Source: Veillonella sp.
Lineage (GTDB): Bacteria > Bacillota > Negativicutes > Veillonellales > Veillonellaceae
Direction: 5' to 3'
Assembly (NCBI GenBank): GCA_022737715.1
Contig: JAIITD010000055.1
Coordinates: forward strand, 1 to 9,761
DNA length: 9,761 nucleotides
Of the stretch, positions 1 through 6,432 are shown piece after piece (the first letter of the stretch is position 1; each line of letters opens with the position of its first letter). The notes beneath the pieces are model-generated. The model worked only from the letters and a program-made list of their open reading frames with translations, did not search any database and was not told the DNA's origin. The position numbers and the translations under genes were made by a program.

Positions 1-87
1 AGCAATGTATTGAACATTTTGGTAGAAAAATTCAACTTGCATCCAATTACAACTCCAGAAGCTGATATGAAAGCTATCTTGGGCTAA
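1..87 (+). CDS. C-terminal end of a truncated gene, possibly hybrid cluster protein (hydroxylamine reductase)
   Basis: An open frame runs in from the left edge and ends at a TAA at 85-87, giving 28 residues that begin SNVLNILVEKFNLHP and end DMKAILG. The pattern of an 'N-V-L-x-x-L-V-E-K-F' helix, a short turn with 'I-T-T-P-E', an acidic 'D' and a final '(L/F)G' resembles the extreme C-terminus of hybrid cluster protein (Hcp), an Fe-S-O cluster enzyme that handles hydroxylamine and nitric oxide. The cluster ligands lie outside the window, so this rests on a short tail remembered from the family. It could be another oxidoreductase. That the frame is coding is supported by the strong terminator about 70 bases after the stop. 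Confidence 0.55.
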   Translation, partial: SNVLNILVEKFNLHPITTPEADMKAILG

Positions 88-104
88 TCGGATTAATACC
101 TGAT

Positions 105-148
105 AACAGCGGCCCTAATCCCCTCTCTCTTATATGATTCGGGCTGTT
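105..148 (+). other. Imperfect inverted repeat in the 3' region of the upstream gene
   Basis: AACAG(C) at 105-110 can pair with (G)CTGTT at 143-148, CC(C) near 113-115 with GG(G) near 141-143, and AATC at 117-120 with GATT at 136-139, with a small bulge and one mismatch. The loop is pyrimidine-rich. There is no T-run after it, so it is not a terminator itself. It sits just ahead of the real terminator at 161-195 and may be a 3'-end structure of the upstream mRNA. Visible, but function unknown. Confidence 0.35.
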
Positions 149-160
149 GCTATATAAATT

Positions 161-195
161 AGGCTATGCCATCTTCGGATGGTATAGCCTTTTTT
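161..195 (+). terminator. Rho-independent terminator of the upstream gene
   Basis: A 13-base arm at 161-173 pairs with 178-190 around a TTCG tetraloop (174-177), with one G-U wobble, and is followed by a run of T to 195. This is a textbook intrinsic terminator. It separates the truncated upstream gene from the small unknown genes that follow. It also shows that an open frame beginning inside the stem at 166 cannot use that ATG as its real start. Confidence 0.93.
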
Positions 196-230
196 GTCGT
201 AATTATATACAATTGTATTAAAGGAGTATG

Positions 231-236
231 TATAAT
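231..236 (+). promoter_or_regulatory. Candidate -10 box for the small unknown gene pair
   Basis: A perfect TATAAT lies at 231-236, preceded directly by ATG, in the 87-base gap between the terminator and the gene at 283. No convincing -35 is seen at 16-18 bases; TACAAT at 208-213 is the closest hexamer at 17-base spacing. The pair needs its own promoter because a strong terminator lies upstream, and this is the best -10 in the gap. Confidence 0.4.
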
Positions 237-269
237 TTACTTTATTAGGTTAAGAGTGCTATGGGATTT

Positions 270-277
270 GGAGGGAG
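270..277 (+). promoter_or_regulatory. Strong ribosome binding site that fixes the start at 283
   Basis: GGAGGGAG at 270-277 places its GGAGG core eight bases before the ATG at 283. The longer reading of the same frame from 166 would begin inside the terminator stem and has no such site, so the start at 283 is preferred. Confidence 0.8.
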
Positions 278-282
278 CAGTA

Positions 283-714
283 ATGGAACTTCAAGAAAGA
301 ATTGATGCTTTAGATTTATGGGATGAGATGCCATACTCATTAGAAATTAAAGATTTTGGTAATACTGTTATATTAGTATCGGAATCTGCTGAAATTCGTT
401 TTATTAATTGCGTAGAGATTTCAATTAAAAGTAGTCTTTTAGTTAAGAATAAATCCATGAAATTTCATAACTACCGTAATCATGAATATGATGTTCAGGA
501 TATTAGTGTAGAGCCGTGTGTTGTTACAATAGATGGAACCATGACTCATAATAAGAGAACGGTAACTCCAATCTTAAATGGAGTTAAGGCCAAAATTGAT
601 TTAACGGTTGTATGGATTGAACTAATTGCTGTTGATTTTATAATTTATACTAAGGAGCAAGAAGAAAAATTAATCCAATCTAAGTTTAGCTATAAAGATC
701 TTGAAGAGAGGTAA
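283..714 (+). CDS. Hypothetical soluble protein, 143 aa
   Basis: I do not recognise a family. The product is 143 residues, rich in beta-prone stretches (about 28-52 and 78-124), with a charged helix-like N-terminus (MELQERIDALDLWDEM) and a charged C-terminal tail (KEQEEKLIQSK...DLEER). There is no signal peptide and no clear membrane segment, so it is probably cytoplasmic. The start is chosen from the strong ribosome binding site at 270-277. The next gene begins two bases after its stop, so the two are very likely cotranscribed and translationally linked. Sampled G+C is about 30%, against about 45% in the serine dehydratase genes, which hints at different ancestry. Its size, soluble nature and pairing with a small membrane protein recall orphan immunity-type genes of contact-dependent competition loci, but nothing in the sequence proves this. 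Confidence 0.8.
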   Translation: MELQERIDALDLWDEMPYSLEIKDFGNTVILVSESAEIRFINCVEISIKSSLLVKNKSMKFHNYRNHEYDVQDISVEPCVVTIDGTMTHNKRTVTPILNGVKAKIDLTVVWIELIAVDFIIYTKEQEEKLIQSKFSYKDLEER

Positions 715-716
715 TC

Positions 717-1100
717 ATGTTTCAGAACCCTTGGCAGTTTTGTGTAGCAATTATCCTTATAATTTGGGGCACATATTATATTGGATATCGTTTCTGGTGT
801 CGTCGAGAAGGTATTCCTGTAGAAGTTTTGTCAATTAAACCTAGAGTAATTAAAGAACTTCCTAATTTTACGGTCATTTATGGATATGATGTTATATATT
901 TATTGAATGGATTAGAATATACAGCTAAGAGCCTAGAGTTTTATGTCACTGTATTGGTTCCCGGACCGATGATCCCTTATAGTACAACAGGTAAATTGTT
1001 ACATAACGGAAAGGTGAGTCTTGATAAAGTCAAAACAAATACAATATATGGTGTTGTACTGTGGGTATTTGCTATTATTTTTTTAGCTGAGTTATATTAA
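717..1100 (+). CDS. Hypothetical small membrane protein, 127 aa, two membrane segments
   Basis: The 127-residue product has a hydrophobic segment at about residues 7-27 and a second at about 107-124. Between them is a domain of some 80 residues with beta-strand character, including YGYDVIYLLNGLEYTAKS (55-72) and VPGPMIPYSTTG (81-92). This membrane-strands-membrane plan, with a 'Y-x-Y...x-NG-x-x-Y' strand pair, loosely resembles DUF3592-type proteins, but I would not assign it. RR at 29-30 just after the first segment suggests that the loop domain is cytoplasmic (positive-inside rule). AGAGAGG at 705-711 serves as the ribosome binding site and overlaps the end of the upstream gene. Like its neighbour it is AT-rich. 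It is followed by the inverted repeat at 1115-1157. Confidence 0.8.
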   Translation: MFQNPWQFCVAIILIIWGTYYIGYRFWCRREGIPVEVLSIKPRVIKELPNFTVIYGYDVIYLLNGLEYTAKSLEFYVTVLVPGPMIPYSTTGKLLHNGKVSLDKVKTNTIYGVVLWVFAIIFLAELY

Positions 1101-1114
1101 TAGTTAATTAATGG

Positions 1115-1157
1115 AATAGAGGTATGTTTGCCAACAGTAGACAAACATACCTCTATT
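1115..1157 (+). repeat. Perfect 16-bp inverted repeat with 11-base loop, probable terminator or bidirectional terminator
   Basis: Bases 1115-1130 (AATAGAGGTATGTTTG) are exactly complementary to 1142-1157, with an 11-base loop between. It sits 14 bases after the stop of the small membrane protein gene and just ahead of the serine dehydratase promoter, where a terminator is expected. The right arm ends in CTATT but no long T-run follows on either strand, so termination efficiency is uncertain. A role as a protein-binding palindrome or mRNA-stabilising hairpin is also possible. Confidence 0.65.
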
Positions 1158-1164
1158 GTGCATA

Positions 1165-1194
1165 TAGACAAGCCTCGATATTGATTGCTATACT
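1165..1194 (+). promoter_or_regulatory. Sigma-70-type promoter of sdaAB-sdaAA
   Basis: TAGACA at 1165-1170 (five of six to TTGACA) is followed, after 18 bases, by TATACT at 1189-1194 (five of six to TATAAT). A TG at 1186-1187 gives an extended -10. The predicted start, near 1201, leaves an untranslated leader of about 45 bases, AT-rich and without a visible riboswitch. The promoter begins eight bases after the inverted repeat that closes the upstream pair. Confidence 0.7.
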
Positions 1195-1245
1195 ATAGAT
1201 AAGAATTAGATTATATCTTTATTTATATACGCATAGAGGTTCATT

Positions 1246-1908
1246 ATGAACAGTATTTTTGATATTATCGGCCCTGTTATGATTGGCCCATCTAGTTCGC
1301 ATACCGCTGGTGCGGCACGGCTTGGCAAGATGGCTCGTTGTATATTTGGGAATACGCCGAAAAAAGTTGAAATGACCTTGTATGGGTCATTTGCAAAAAC
1401 ATATAAAGGGCATGGTACAGATCGTGCCTTATTAGGTGGTTTACTTGGATTTAAAGAGGATGATAAACGCATCCGTAATGCGAAGGAACTCGCTGATGAA
1501 GCAGGTTTGGACTATACTTTCATTGAATCACCTCTCGATATAGGCCATCCGAACGTAGTTAAGTTTGATTTATACGGCGACCATAATCGTCATATGTCCG
1601 TTGTAGGTCGTTCGATTGGTGGTGGTCAAATCATGATCACCGAGGTTGATGGCAATGATATGTCCATTACGGGTGATGAATTTACCCTTGTTGTATTCCA
1701 TGAGGATAGACCAGGTGCGATCTCTCTCATTAGTCAGGCCTTGAGTGAATCGGATATCAACATTGCGTCCATGCGCGTGTTTAGAAAAGGTAAATACAAA
1801 GACGCGGTTATGGTGATTACTACAGATTCCGTTGTAAACCCTATTACAGTACAATTTATGCGTGAATGCCCAGGCATCCAAGATGTGATGACCTTTGAGG
1901 CCCTATAG
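1246..1908 (+). CDS. sdaAB: L-serine dehydratase, iron-sulfur-dependent, beta subunit
   Basis: Beta subunit of the oxygen-sensitive [4Fe-4S] L-serine dehydratase (serine ammonia-lyase), which deaminates L-serine to pyruvate and ammonia in the cytoplasm. The 220 residues carry the family hallmark GPSSSHTAGAARLG (14-27), a GSFAKTYKGHGTDRALLGG stretch (47-65), the SIGGG loop (123-127), and a C-terminal ACT domain from about 146 to 218 (LVVFHEDRPGAISLIS...INIASMRVFRKGK). Length is normal for the split-subunit form found in Firmicutes; Gram-negative enteric enzymes fuse both halves. ACT domains in this family act in serine binding and regulation. The start has AGAGG at 1235-1239, six bases before ATG. 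The alpha-subunit gene follows after six bases and its ribosome binding site overlaps this gene's stop, so the subunits are made together. Confidence 0.95.
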   Translation: MNSIFDIIGPVMIGPSSSHTAGAARLGKMARCIFGNTPKKVEMTLYGSFAKTYKGHGTDRALLGGLLGFKEDDKRIRNAKELADEAGLDYTFIESPLDIGHPNVVKFDLYGDHNRHMSVVGRSIGGGQIMITEVDGNDMSITGDEFTLVVFHEDRPGAISLISQALSESDINIASMRVFRKGKYKDAVMVITTDSVVNPITVQFMRECPGIQDVMTFEAL

Positions 1909-1912
1909 GAGG
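1907..1912 (+). promoter_or_regulatory. Ribosome binding site of sdaAA, favouring the second ATG
   Basis: AGGAGG at 1907-1912 overlaps the TAG stop of sdaAB. Two ATG codons follow in tandem at 1915 and 1918. Spacing is only two bases to the first and five to the second, so the second is the more likely start. Confidence 0.7.
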
Positions 1913-1917
1913 ATATG

Positions 1918-2790
1918 ATGAGTTACGAATATGAAACGATAGCTGATATTATCCGCCTTAGCGAAGAGAATAACATATCCTTTGGTGATGTGGTATTGCG
2001 CAGTGAGCTAGAACAGTATGATCGTAGTGAAAAGGAAATCGTTAAAGAAATTAAGCATCGACTAAGTATTTTTGAGTCCTCTATTCATGATGGATTGCGT
2101 CATTTACAACGGACCCAATCCAATATGTCTGGTGGTGATGCGGCTCGTTTAATGGAACGGAAACCATTATTCATGAGTGAGACTGCTTATAAGGCGATGT
2201 CTTATGCTATTGCGGTCAACGAAGCTAATGCAAAAATGTTTAGAATTGTGGCTTGCCCAACGGCTGGTTCTTGTGGCGTTATGCCTGGCGCCATTCAGGC
2301 CGTGGCTGAGCAATATAAACTAGATAGAGATGTTTTAGTGAAAGGGTTCCTTGCCGCATCAGGCGTAGGGAATGTGGTTGCTAATCGTGCTTGTGTAGCT
2401 GGTGCGGTCGGTGGCTGTCAAGCTGAGATCGGTACGGCCGCATGTATGGCGGCGGCGGCCATTGTAGAAATGATGGGCGGCACTGCTCGTCAGGTCGGGC
2501 ATGCCGTGTCATTGTGTATGAAAAATTTACTGGGCCTTGCTTGTGATCCTGTGGCAGGTCTTGTTGAGGTTCCCTGTGTAAAACGGAATGGCGTGTATGC
2601 CGTTCATGCTATTACCGCGGCTGAACTTGCTTTAGCTGGTATTGAAAGCCAAATTCCTACCGATGAGGTAATCGAGGCGATGAATAATATTGGTCGCGCT
2701 ATGCCAGCGGCCCTTCGTGAAACAAGTGATGGTGGTTTAGCCGTCACTCAAACAGGTCTTGCTATAGCGGAGAAAGTTCGTTCACTATAA
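1918..2790 (+). CDS. sdaAA: L-serine dehydratase, iron-sulfur-dependent, alpha subunit
   Basis: Catalytic, cluster-bearing subunit of the enzyme whose other half is the preceding gene. With the start at 1918 it has 290 residues, the usual length. An N-terminal helical part (1-80) with SNMSGGD (68-74) leads into the conserved core: CPTAGSCGVMPGAI (113-126), CVAGAVGGCQAEIGTAAC (159-176) and CMKNLLGLACDPVAGLVEVPC (200-220). Cys167, Cys209 and Cys220 have the same spacing (42 and 11) as the three cluster ligands known in the single-chain enzyme, so the [4Fe-4S] site looks intact. An in-frame ATG three bases upstream (1915) adds one Met but is poorly spaced from the ribosome binding site. A good terminator follows, so sdaAB-sdaAA is a closed two-gene operon. 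In an anaerobe that depends on organic acids, it would supply pyruvate from serine. Confidence 0.95.
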   Translation: MSYEYETIADIIRLSEENNISFGDVVLRSELEQYDRSEKEIVKEIKHRLSIFESSIHDGLRHLQRTQSNMSGGDAARLMERKPLFMSETAYKAMSYAIAVNEANAKMFRIVACPTAGSCGVMPGAIQAVAEQYKLDRDVLVKGFLAASGVGNVVANRACVAGAVGGCQAEIGTAACMAAAAIVEMMGGTARQVGHAVSLCMKNLLGLACDPVAGLVEVPCVKRNGVYAVHAITAAELALAGIESQIPTDEVIEAMNNIGRAMPAALRETSDGGLAVTQTGLAIAEKVRSL

Positions 2791-2802
2791 TTACATATAT
2801 AC

Positions 2803-2860
2803 AAAAGGTTCACATTATAAGCATAATCTGCATTGTGCTTATAGTATGTGAGCCTTTTTT
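2803..2860 (+). terminator. Rho-independent terminator of sdaAB-sdaAA
   Basis: AAAAGGTTCACAT followed by TATAAGCA (2803-2823) pairs with TGCTTATA and ATGTGAGCCTTTT (2836-2858), with a two-base bulge (GT) and one G-U wobble, around a loop of about 12 bases. A run of six T (2855-2860) ends it. The long stem and T-run make this a confident terminator. Confidence 0.9.
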
Positions 2861-2883
2861 CATAACCCTATTTGTAGTACAAT
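2855..2883 (+). promoter_or_regulatory. Candidate promoter of cca
   Basis: TACAAT at 2878-2883 is a good -10 (five of six). The only -35 at 17 bases is the T-run of the preceding terminator (2855-2860), which is weak. The predicted start, near 2890, would leave a leader of about 24 bases. A promoter is expected here because a terminator lies just upstream. Confidence 0.4.
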
Positions 2884-2913
2884 AAAAAGATAAATAGAAG
2901 GGAGGGTAGATGT

Positions 2914-4326
2914 ATGGAACAAGCTATACGTTTGCTGACAATTTTAGAAGAAGCGGGCTTTGAGGCTTTCATCATTGGCGGCGCGGTGCGAGATATGCTT
3001 ATGCATGTAAAGCCACACGATTTTGATATCGTTACATCTGCCCGACCTGAACAGGTCATCTCTGTTTTAGACGATGCGAATATTGAAACGACAGGCATCA
3101 TAGGTAAATCCTTCGGCGTGGTAGTAGCCATTGTAGATGGAAAACATTATGAAGTGGCTACCTATCGTAAGGAGCGGTATGGTGCAGATAGCCATCGCCC
3201 TGAAGAGGTCATCTATGCAGATACGTTGGAAGAAGATGTAAAACGTCGCGATTTTACCGTTAATGGTATGGCGATGAATCGCTATCAGGAGGTTATCGAC
3301 CTCGTCGGTGGACGCCGAGATATTAAGCACAAAGTGTTGCGCACTATCGGTAATCCAGAGGAACGTTTTCAAGAGGATGCACTGCGATTATTTAGAGCTT
3401 GTCGATTTATAGCAAAACTCGATTTTCTTCCTGATAAGGCCTTATTAGAGGCTATGCCTAAAGCGTTTCATCGTGTATCGGGGCTTTCACTAGAACGAGT
3501 ACGAAATGAATTGGACCGTTTATTATTGGAACCAGCGGTAGCAAAGGGTCTAGATGTACTTGTCCAATCGCGGTTGGCTGAATGTTCGTGCCGCGTCGTT
3601 GAAAATGAGAAAATTAAAGAGGTTCCTATATTGCCAGAGCTGTACCACTTAGTGGGATTACCGCAAGAGAAGGCGTTTCACGAATTTGACGGCTGGTATC
3701 ATACATTGGCGGTCGTTTCGGAAACGGAACCTGATTTAACCCTTCGTTGGGGCGCTCTATTACATGATGTGGCAAAGGGCATGCCTACCATTAGGCAAGT
3801 TATCAATGGACGCTATACCGATCGAGGCCATGATAATCTAGGTGCTCAAATGGCCTATGATCTATTGATTCGTCTCGGCTATAATAAAAAATTCGCCAGT
3901 CGCGTGTCGTGGATTGTGAAAAATCACATGCGTTTTCATTTCTTCGTGCAAAATGAAGAGGCGGATGAGAAAAAATGGATGCGCAAGGAAATTCGTAGCG
4001 GCGAGTTTAGAGATAGTCAAAGTATGCGTGAAGCTTGGTTGCAGTTGGCGAAGGTTTGTGCTGCTGATGTCCTTGGGTGTGGTAAGCCCTATTCCGTCAC
4101 TGATGGTACATTGGCATTCGGGGAATGTATGGCTGATCTAAGTTTAGAAATGCCGGTGCACACAAAAGATTTGAATTATGACAAACGCGTTCTAGAAGCC
4201 TGTGGCGATAATGTAGCGAAAGGGTTACAATATTTGATGCAACAGGTGCAAAATGGTGTTGTTAACAATACACCAGATGATTTATATGAAGCACTTATCC
4301 ATAAGTTGCAGAGGTCATCAAAGTAA
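2914..4326 (+). CDS. cca: CCA-adding tRNA nucleotidyltransferase with C-terminal HD domain
   Basis: Class II tRNA nucleotidyltransferase, which adds or repairs the 3'-terminal CCA of tRNAs. In the 470-residue product the catalytic head holds IGGAVRD (21-27), the metal-binding pair Asp36 and Asp38 in HDFDIV, RRDFTVNGMAMN (111-122), a GGRRDI turn (132-137), and the nucleotide-selecting motif EDALR (154-158) followed by RACRF. Residues from about 255 form an HD phosphohydrolase domain: WYHT (261-264), ALLHDVAKG (281-289, H284-D285) and GHDNLGAQMA (305-314). Such domains give some CCA enzymes extra phosphatase or phosphodiesterase activity. The length exceeds that of HD-less enzymes (about 400). 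Full CCA addition versus A-only or CC-only addition cannot be decided from sequence by eye. AAGGGAGG at 2899-2906 is a strong ribosome binding site for ATG 2914. The PBP gene follows after 21 bases without a terminator. Confidence 0.93.
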   Translation: MEQAIRLLTILEEAGFEAFIIGGAVRDMLMHVKPHDFDIVTSARPEQVISVLDDANIETTGIIGKSFGVVVAIVDGKHYEVATYRKERYGADSHRPEEVIYADTLEEDVKRRDFTVNGMAMNRYQEVIDLVGGRRDIKHKVLRTIGNPEERFQEDALRLFRACRFIAKLDFLPDKALLEAMPKAFHRVSGLSLERVRNELDRLLLEPAVAKGLDVLVQSRLAECSCRVVENEKIKEVPILPELYHLVGLPQEKAFHEFDGWYHTLAVVSETEPDLTLRWGALLHDVAKGMPTIRQVINGRYTDRGHDNLGAQMAYDLLIRLGYNKKFASRVSWIVKNHMRFHFFVQNEEADEKKWMRKEIRSGEFRDSQSMREAWLQLAKVCAADVLGCGKPYSVTDGTLAFGECMADLSLEMPVHTKDLNYDKRVLEACGDNVAKGLQYLMQQVQNGVVNNTPDDLYEALIHKLQRSSK

Positions 4327-4347
4327 TATATTGAGTGGGAGACCATA

Positions 4348-6297
4348 ATGAATATTTCAGGGAATGATAATAAGCGAATTGAATATACGGTGCGCGTACT
4401 ACTGTGCATTGCCGTTGTATTAGTGGGGCGCTTATTCTTTTTACAAATTATAGATAAGTCCGACTTGCAGGCGAAGAACTTGAGTCAAGTGCAAGTTGAT
4501 AGAAAATTACAATCTCCACGCGGTACGATTTATGACCGCAATGGACGACCATTGGCGATGAGTGTAGTTACGAAATCCTTATATGCAGATCCTAAGATGA
4601 TTAAACAATCGCCTAGTGAAATCGCTGAACTTATAGCGCCATATGTGACGATGTCAAAAGAGGACATTGTGAAAGCATTACAAGAGGATACTGCGTTCGT
4701 ATGGCTCGACCGTATGATGGAGCCAGAAAAGTCAAAAGCTGTGGCAAAATTGATTGAGGATAAGAATTTAGAAGGTCTTAACTTTGTAGAAGAGTCTAAA
4801 CGGTATTATCCTAATGGTAATTTGGCCGCACAAGTGCTCGGCTTTGTCGGTACCGATGATAAAGGTCTCGAGGGTCTTGAAATGGTGCTAGATGATGAAT
4901 TGAAGGGCGGTATCCAAAAGGAACTCGTTGCAACAGATAGAAAAGGGAATGCCATCTTTGGTTCCGTATTATCCAAATATTTACCTGATAAAGGTAAGAG
5001 TGTGACATTAACGATTGATGCAAGTATTCAATTTATAGCAGAACGTGCTCTTGATAAGGCCATGGAAGATACGGGTGCTAAACATGCCAGTGTTATTGTT
5101 ATGGATCCTAAAACGGGTGAAATCTTGGCAATGGCGAACCGTCCAACCTATGATCCAAATCATTATAGTCAAGGTTCAGAGGAAGATTTTAAGAATATTG
5201 CAGTAACAAATTTGTATGAACCGGGTTCTACATTCAAGCCGATTATTGCATCTGCTGCGTTGGCATCGGGTAAATGGAAACTAGATCAAGTGTATAACGA
5301 TAAAGGTTCCTTTGTAGCCAATGGACATGTTATGCAAAACTGGAATGGCGAAGGCTATGGCCCTGTTCGATTGATCGATATTTTGAAGTTCTCCATCAAT
5401 ACAGGTATGGCAGAAATTGGTACAACTACAGGTGCGGATATATTATCTAAATATGTTCGTAACTATGGGTTTGGTTCTAAGACAGGTATTGAATTACCTG
5501 GCGAAGGCGATGGTATCTTATATGATCCTGCTGATATGAGTAAGCTTGATGTAGCAACCATGTCTATCGGTCAAGGTATTGCGGTAACACCATTACAAAT
5601 GGTTCGTGCTTTTGGCGCTATAGCTAATGGCGGTAGCATGATGAAACCACATATTGTTAAATCTTATAGCAATATAAAAGGTGAGGTAACTAGTACTACT
5701 GACCCTGAGGTTGTGGGGCAACCAATACCAGAAGAAACGGCTAAAACAATTGCGGATATTCTTGAAAAAGAAGTATCTGAAGGTGGCGGTACCAAAGCGA
5801 TGGTTGAAGGGTATCACTTTGGAGGTAAAACGGGGACTGCTGAAAAGTTAGACACCAAAAATGGCGGCTATTTAGCAGGACGTTATATTGCATCCTTTAT
5901 TGGCTTTGGTCCTGTAGAAGATCCTAAATTTGTTGTTCTTGTTGCCATCGATGATCATAAAAAAGGTTCTATCTATGGTGGCCAAATTGCGGCTCCAGTA
6001 TTTAAAAATATCGTGTCTCAATTAGTGCGGTATTACCAAATGTCACCTTCCGTTAAGGATGGCGCCACTGTGGCGGCTGTACCATCAGCAAAACTTCCAG
6101 CAGTAAAACCTAATGGTGATGGCAGTGTAGTATTGCCAGACTTTAGAGGGTATACATTTGGAGAGGTGCGTGATTGGCTACATACGGCGGGTTTATACTT
6201 TAAACCAGATGGTACCGGTAAGGCCATTTCACAAGAACAATTGCCTGGAACTGTAGTGTCTCCTGGTACACCTATTGTGGTTCAATTTAGTCATTAG
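4348..6297 (+). CDS. Class B penicillin-binding protein (FtsI/SpoVD-type transpeptidase) with C-terminal PASTA domain
   Basis: Cell-wall D,D-transpeptidase that cross-links peptidoglycan outside the cytoplasmic membrane. It has a short cytoplasmic N-terminus, one membrane anchor at about 14-33, a dimerisation domain beginning with the hallmark RGTIYDRNGRPLA (58-70), and a transpeptidase domain with all three active-site motifs: STFK (Ser294 nucleophile, Lys297), SIN (349-351) and KTG (494-496). An Ala/Val/Pro-rich linker (about 573-590) leads to a single PASTA domain (about 594-648, from VVLPDFRGYTFGEVRDWL). At 649 residues it matches the SpoVD/FtsI group. I leave the symbol empty because the gene sits beside cca, not in the usual division cluster with mraW, ftsL and murE, so it may be the septal PBP or a paralogue. 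GGGAGA at 4337-4342 is the ribosome binding site. It is probably cotranscribed with cca and ends at the terminator at 6358-6383. Confidence 0.93.
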   Translation: MNISGNDNKRIEYTVRVLLCIAVVLVGRLFFLQIIDKSDLQAKNLSQVQVDRKLQSPRGTIYDRNGRPLAMSVVTKSLYADPKMIKQSPSEIAELIAPYVTMSKEDIVKALQEDTAFVWLDRMMEPEKSKAVAKLIEDKNLEGLNFVEESKRYYPNGNLAAQVLGFVGTDDKGLEGLEMVLDDELKGGIQKELVATDRKGNAIFGSVLSKYLPDKGKSVTLTIDASIQFIAERALDKAMEDTGAKHASVIVMDPKTGEILAMANRPTYDPNHYSQGSEEDFKNIAVTNLYEPGSTFKPIIASAALASGKWKLDQVYNDKGSFVANGHVMQNWNGEGYGPVRLIDILKFSINTGMAEIGTTTGADILSKYVRNYGFGSKTGIELPGEGDGILYDPADMSKLDVATMSIGQGIAVTPLQMVRAFGAIANGGSMMKPHIVKSYSNIKGEVTSTTDPEVVGQPIPEETAKTIADILEKEVSEGGGTKAMVEGYHFGGKTGTAEKLDTKNGGYLAGRYIASFIGFGPVEDPKFVVLVAIDDHKKGSIYGGQIAAPVFKNIVSQLVRYYQMSPSVKDGATVAAVPSAKLPAVKPNGDGSVVLPDFRGYTFGEVRDWLHTAGLYFKPDGTGKAISQEQLPGTVVSPGTPIVVQFSH

Positions 6298-6312
6298 TAT
6301 GTATCTAGATAA

Positions 6313-6341
6313 CTGCAACTATAGACAAAACGTTATATAAT
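6313..6341 (+). promoter_or_regulatory. Candidate promoter with perfect -10 directly ahead of a terminator
   Basis: TATAAT at 6336-6341 is a perfect -10; the hexamer 17 bases upstream, CTGCAA (6313-6318), is a poor -35. Initiation would fall near 6348, only about ten bases before the terminator stem at 6358. If active, most transcripts would be short unless read-through into folD occurs. Confidence 0.35.
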
Positions 6342-6357
6342 AGAATAAGAGAAAACT

Positions 6358-6383
6358 AAAGGTGCCTCTATAGGCACCTTTTT
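6358..6383 (+). terminator. Rho-independent terminator of cca-PBP unit
   Basis: AAAGGTGCCT (6358-6367) pairs perfectly with AGGCACCTTT (6372-6381) around a four-base loop, followed by T to 6383. It lies 60 bases after the PBP stop and separates the unit from folD. Confidence 0.92.
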
Positions 6384-6409
6384 ACATGAATTTATATGAG
6401 GTTTATCCT
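6381..6409 (+). promoter_or_regulatory. Candidate promoter of the folD-hypA-hypB run
   Basis: TTTACA at 6381-6386 (five of six to TTGACA) overlaps the end of the terminator T-run and is followed after 17 bases by TATCCT at 6404-6409 (four of six). Initiation near 6416 would give a leader of under 20 bases before the folD start. The -10 is weak. GATAAT at 6413-6418 is another -10-like hexamer but lacks a -35. One of these, or read-through from 6336, must drive the run. Confidence 0.35.
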
Positions 6410-6422
6410 TGAGATAATGAAT

Positions 6423-6426
6423 GGAG
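6423..6426 (+). promoter_or_regulatory. Ribosome binding site that favours the folD start at 6433
   Basis: GGAG at 6423-6426 lies six bases before ATG 6433. An in-frame ATG at 6421 would place this site inside the coding region and has only weak purines before it, so 6433 is preferred. Confidence 0.7.
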
Positions 6427-6432
6427 ATATAC

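Noticed and set aside
148..156. TGCTATATA, an extended -10-like sequence before the first terminator
   Set aside because: Initiation would fall inside the terminator stem and there is no -35 at a suitable distance.
228..248. Six-codon leader peptide frame (MYNLLY) after AAAGGAG
   Set aside because: The spacing from AAAGGAG to the ATG is only one base, the peptide has no regulatory character, and TATAAT of the likely promoter lies inside it.
166..282. N-terminal extension of the 143-residue unknown protein, with a hydrophobic stretch that mimics a membrane segment
   Set aside because: Its ATG lies inside the stem of the terminator at 161-195 and has no ribosome binding site. The strong GGAGGGAG at 270-277 marks the start at 283.
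1206..1472. Minus-strand open frame of 88 codons over the sdaAB start, and similar minus-strand frames elsewhere
   Set aside because: They lie opposite clearly recognised genes, have no ribosome binding site or family features, and are shadows of the plus-strand genes.
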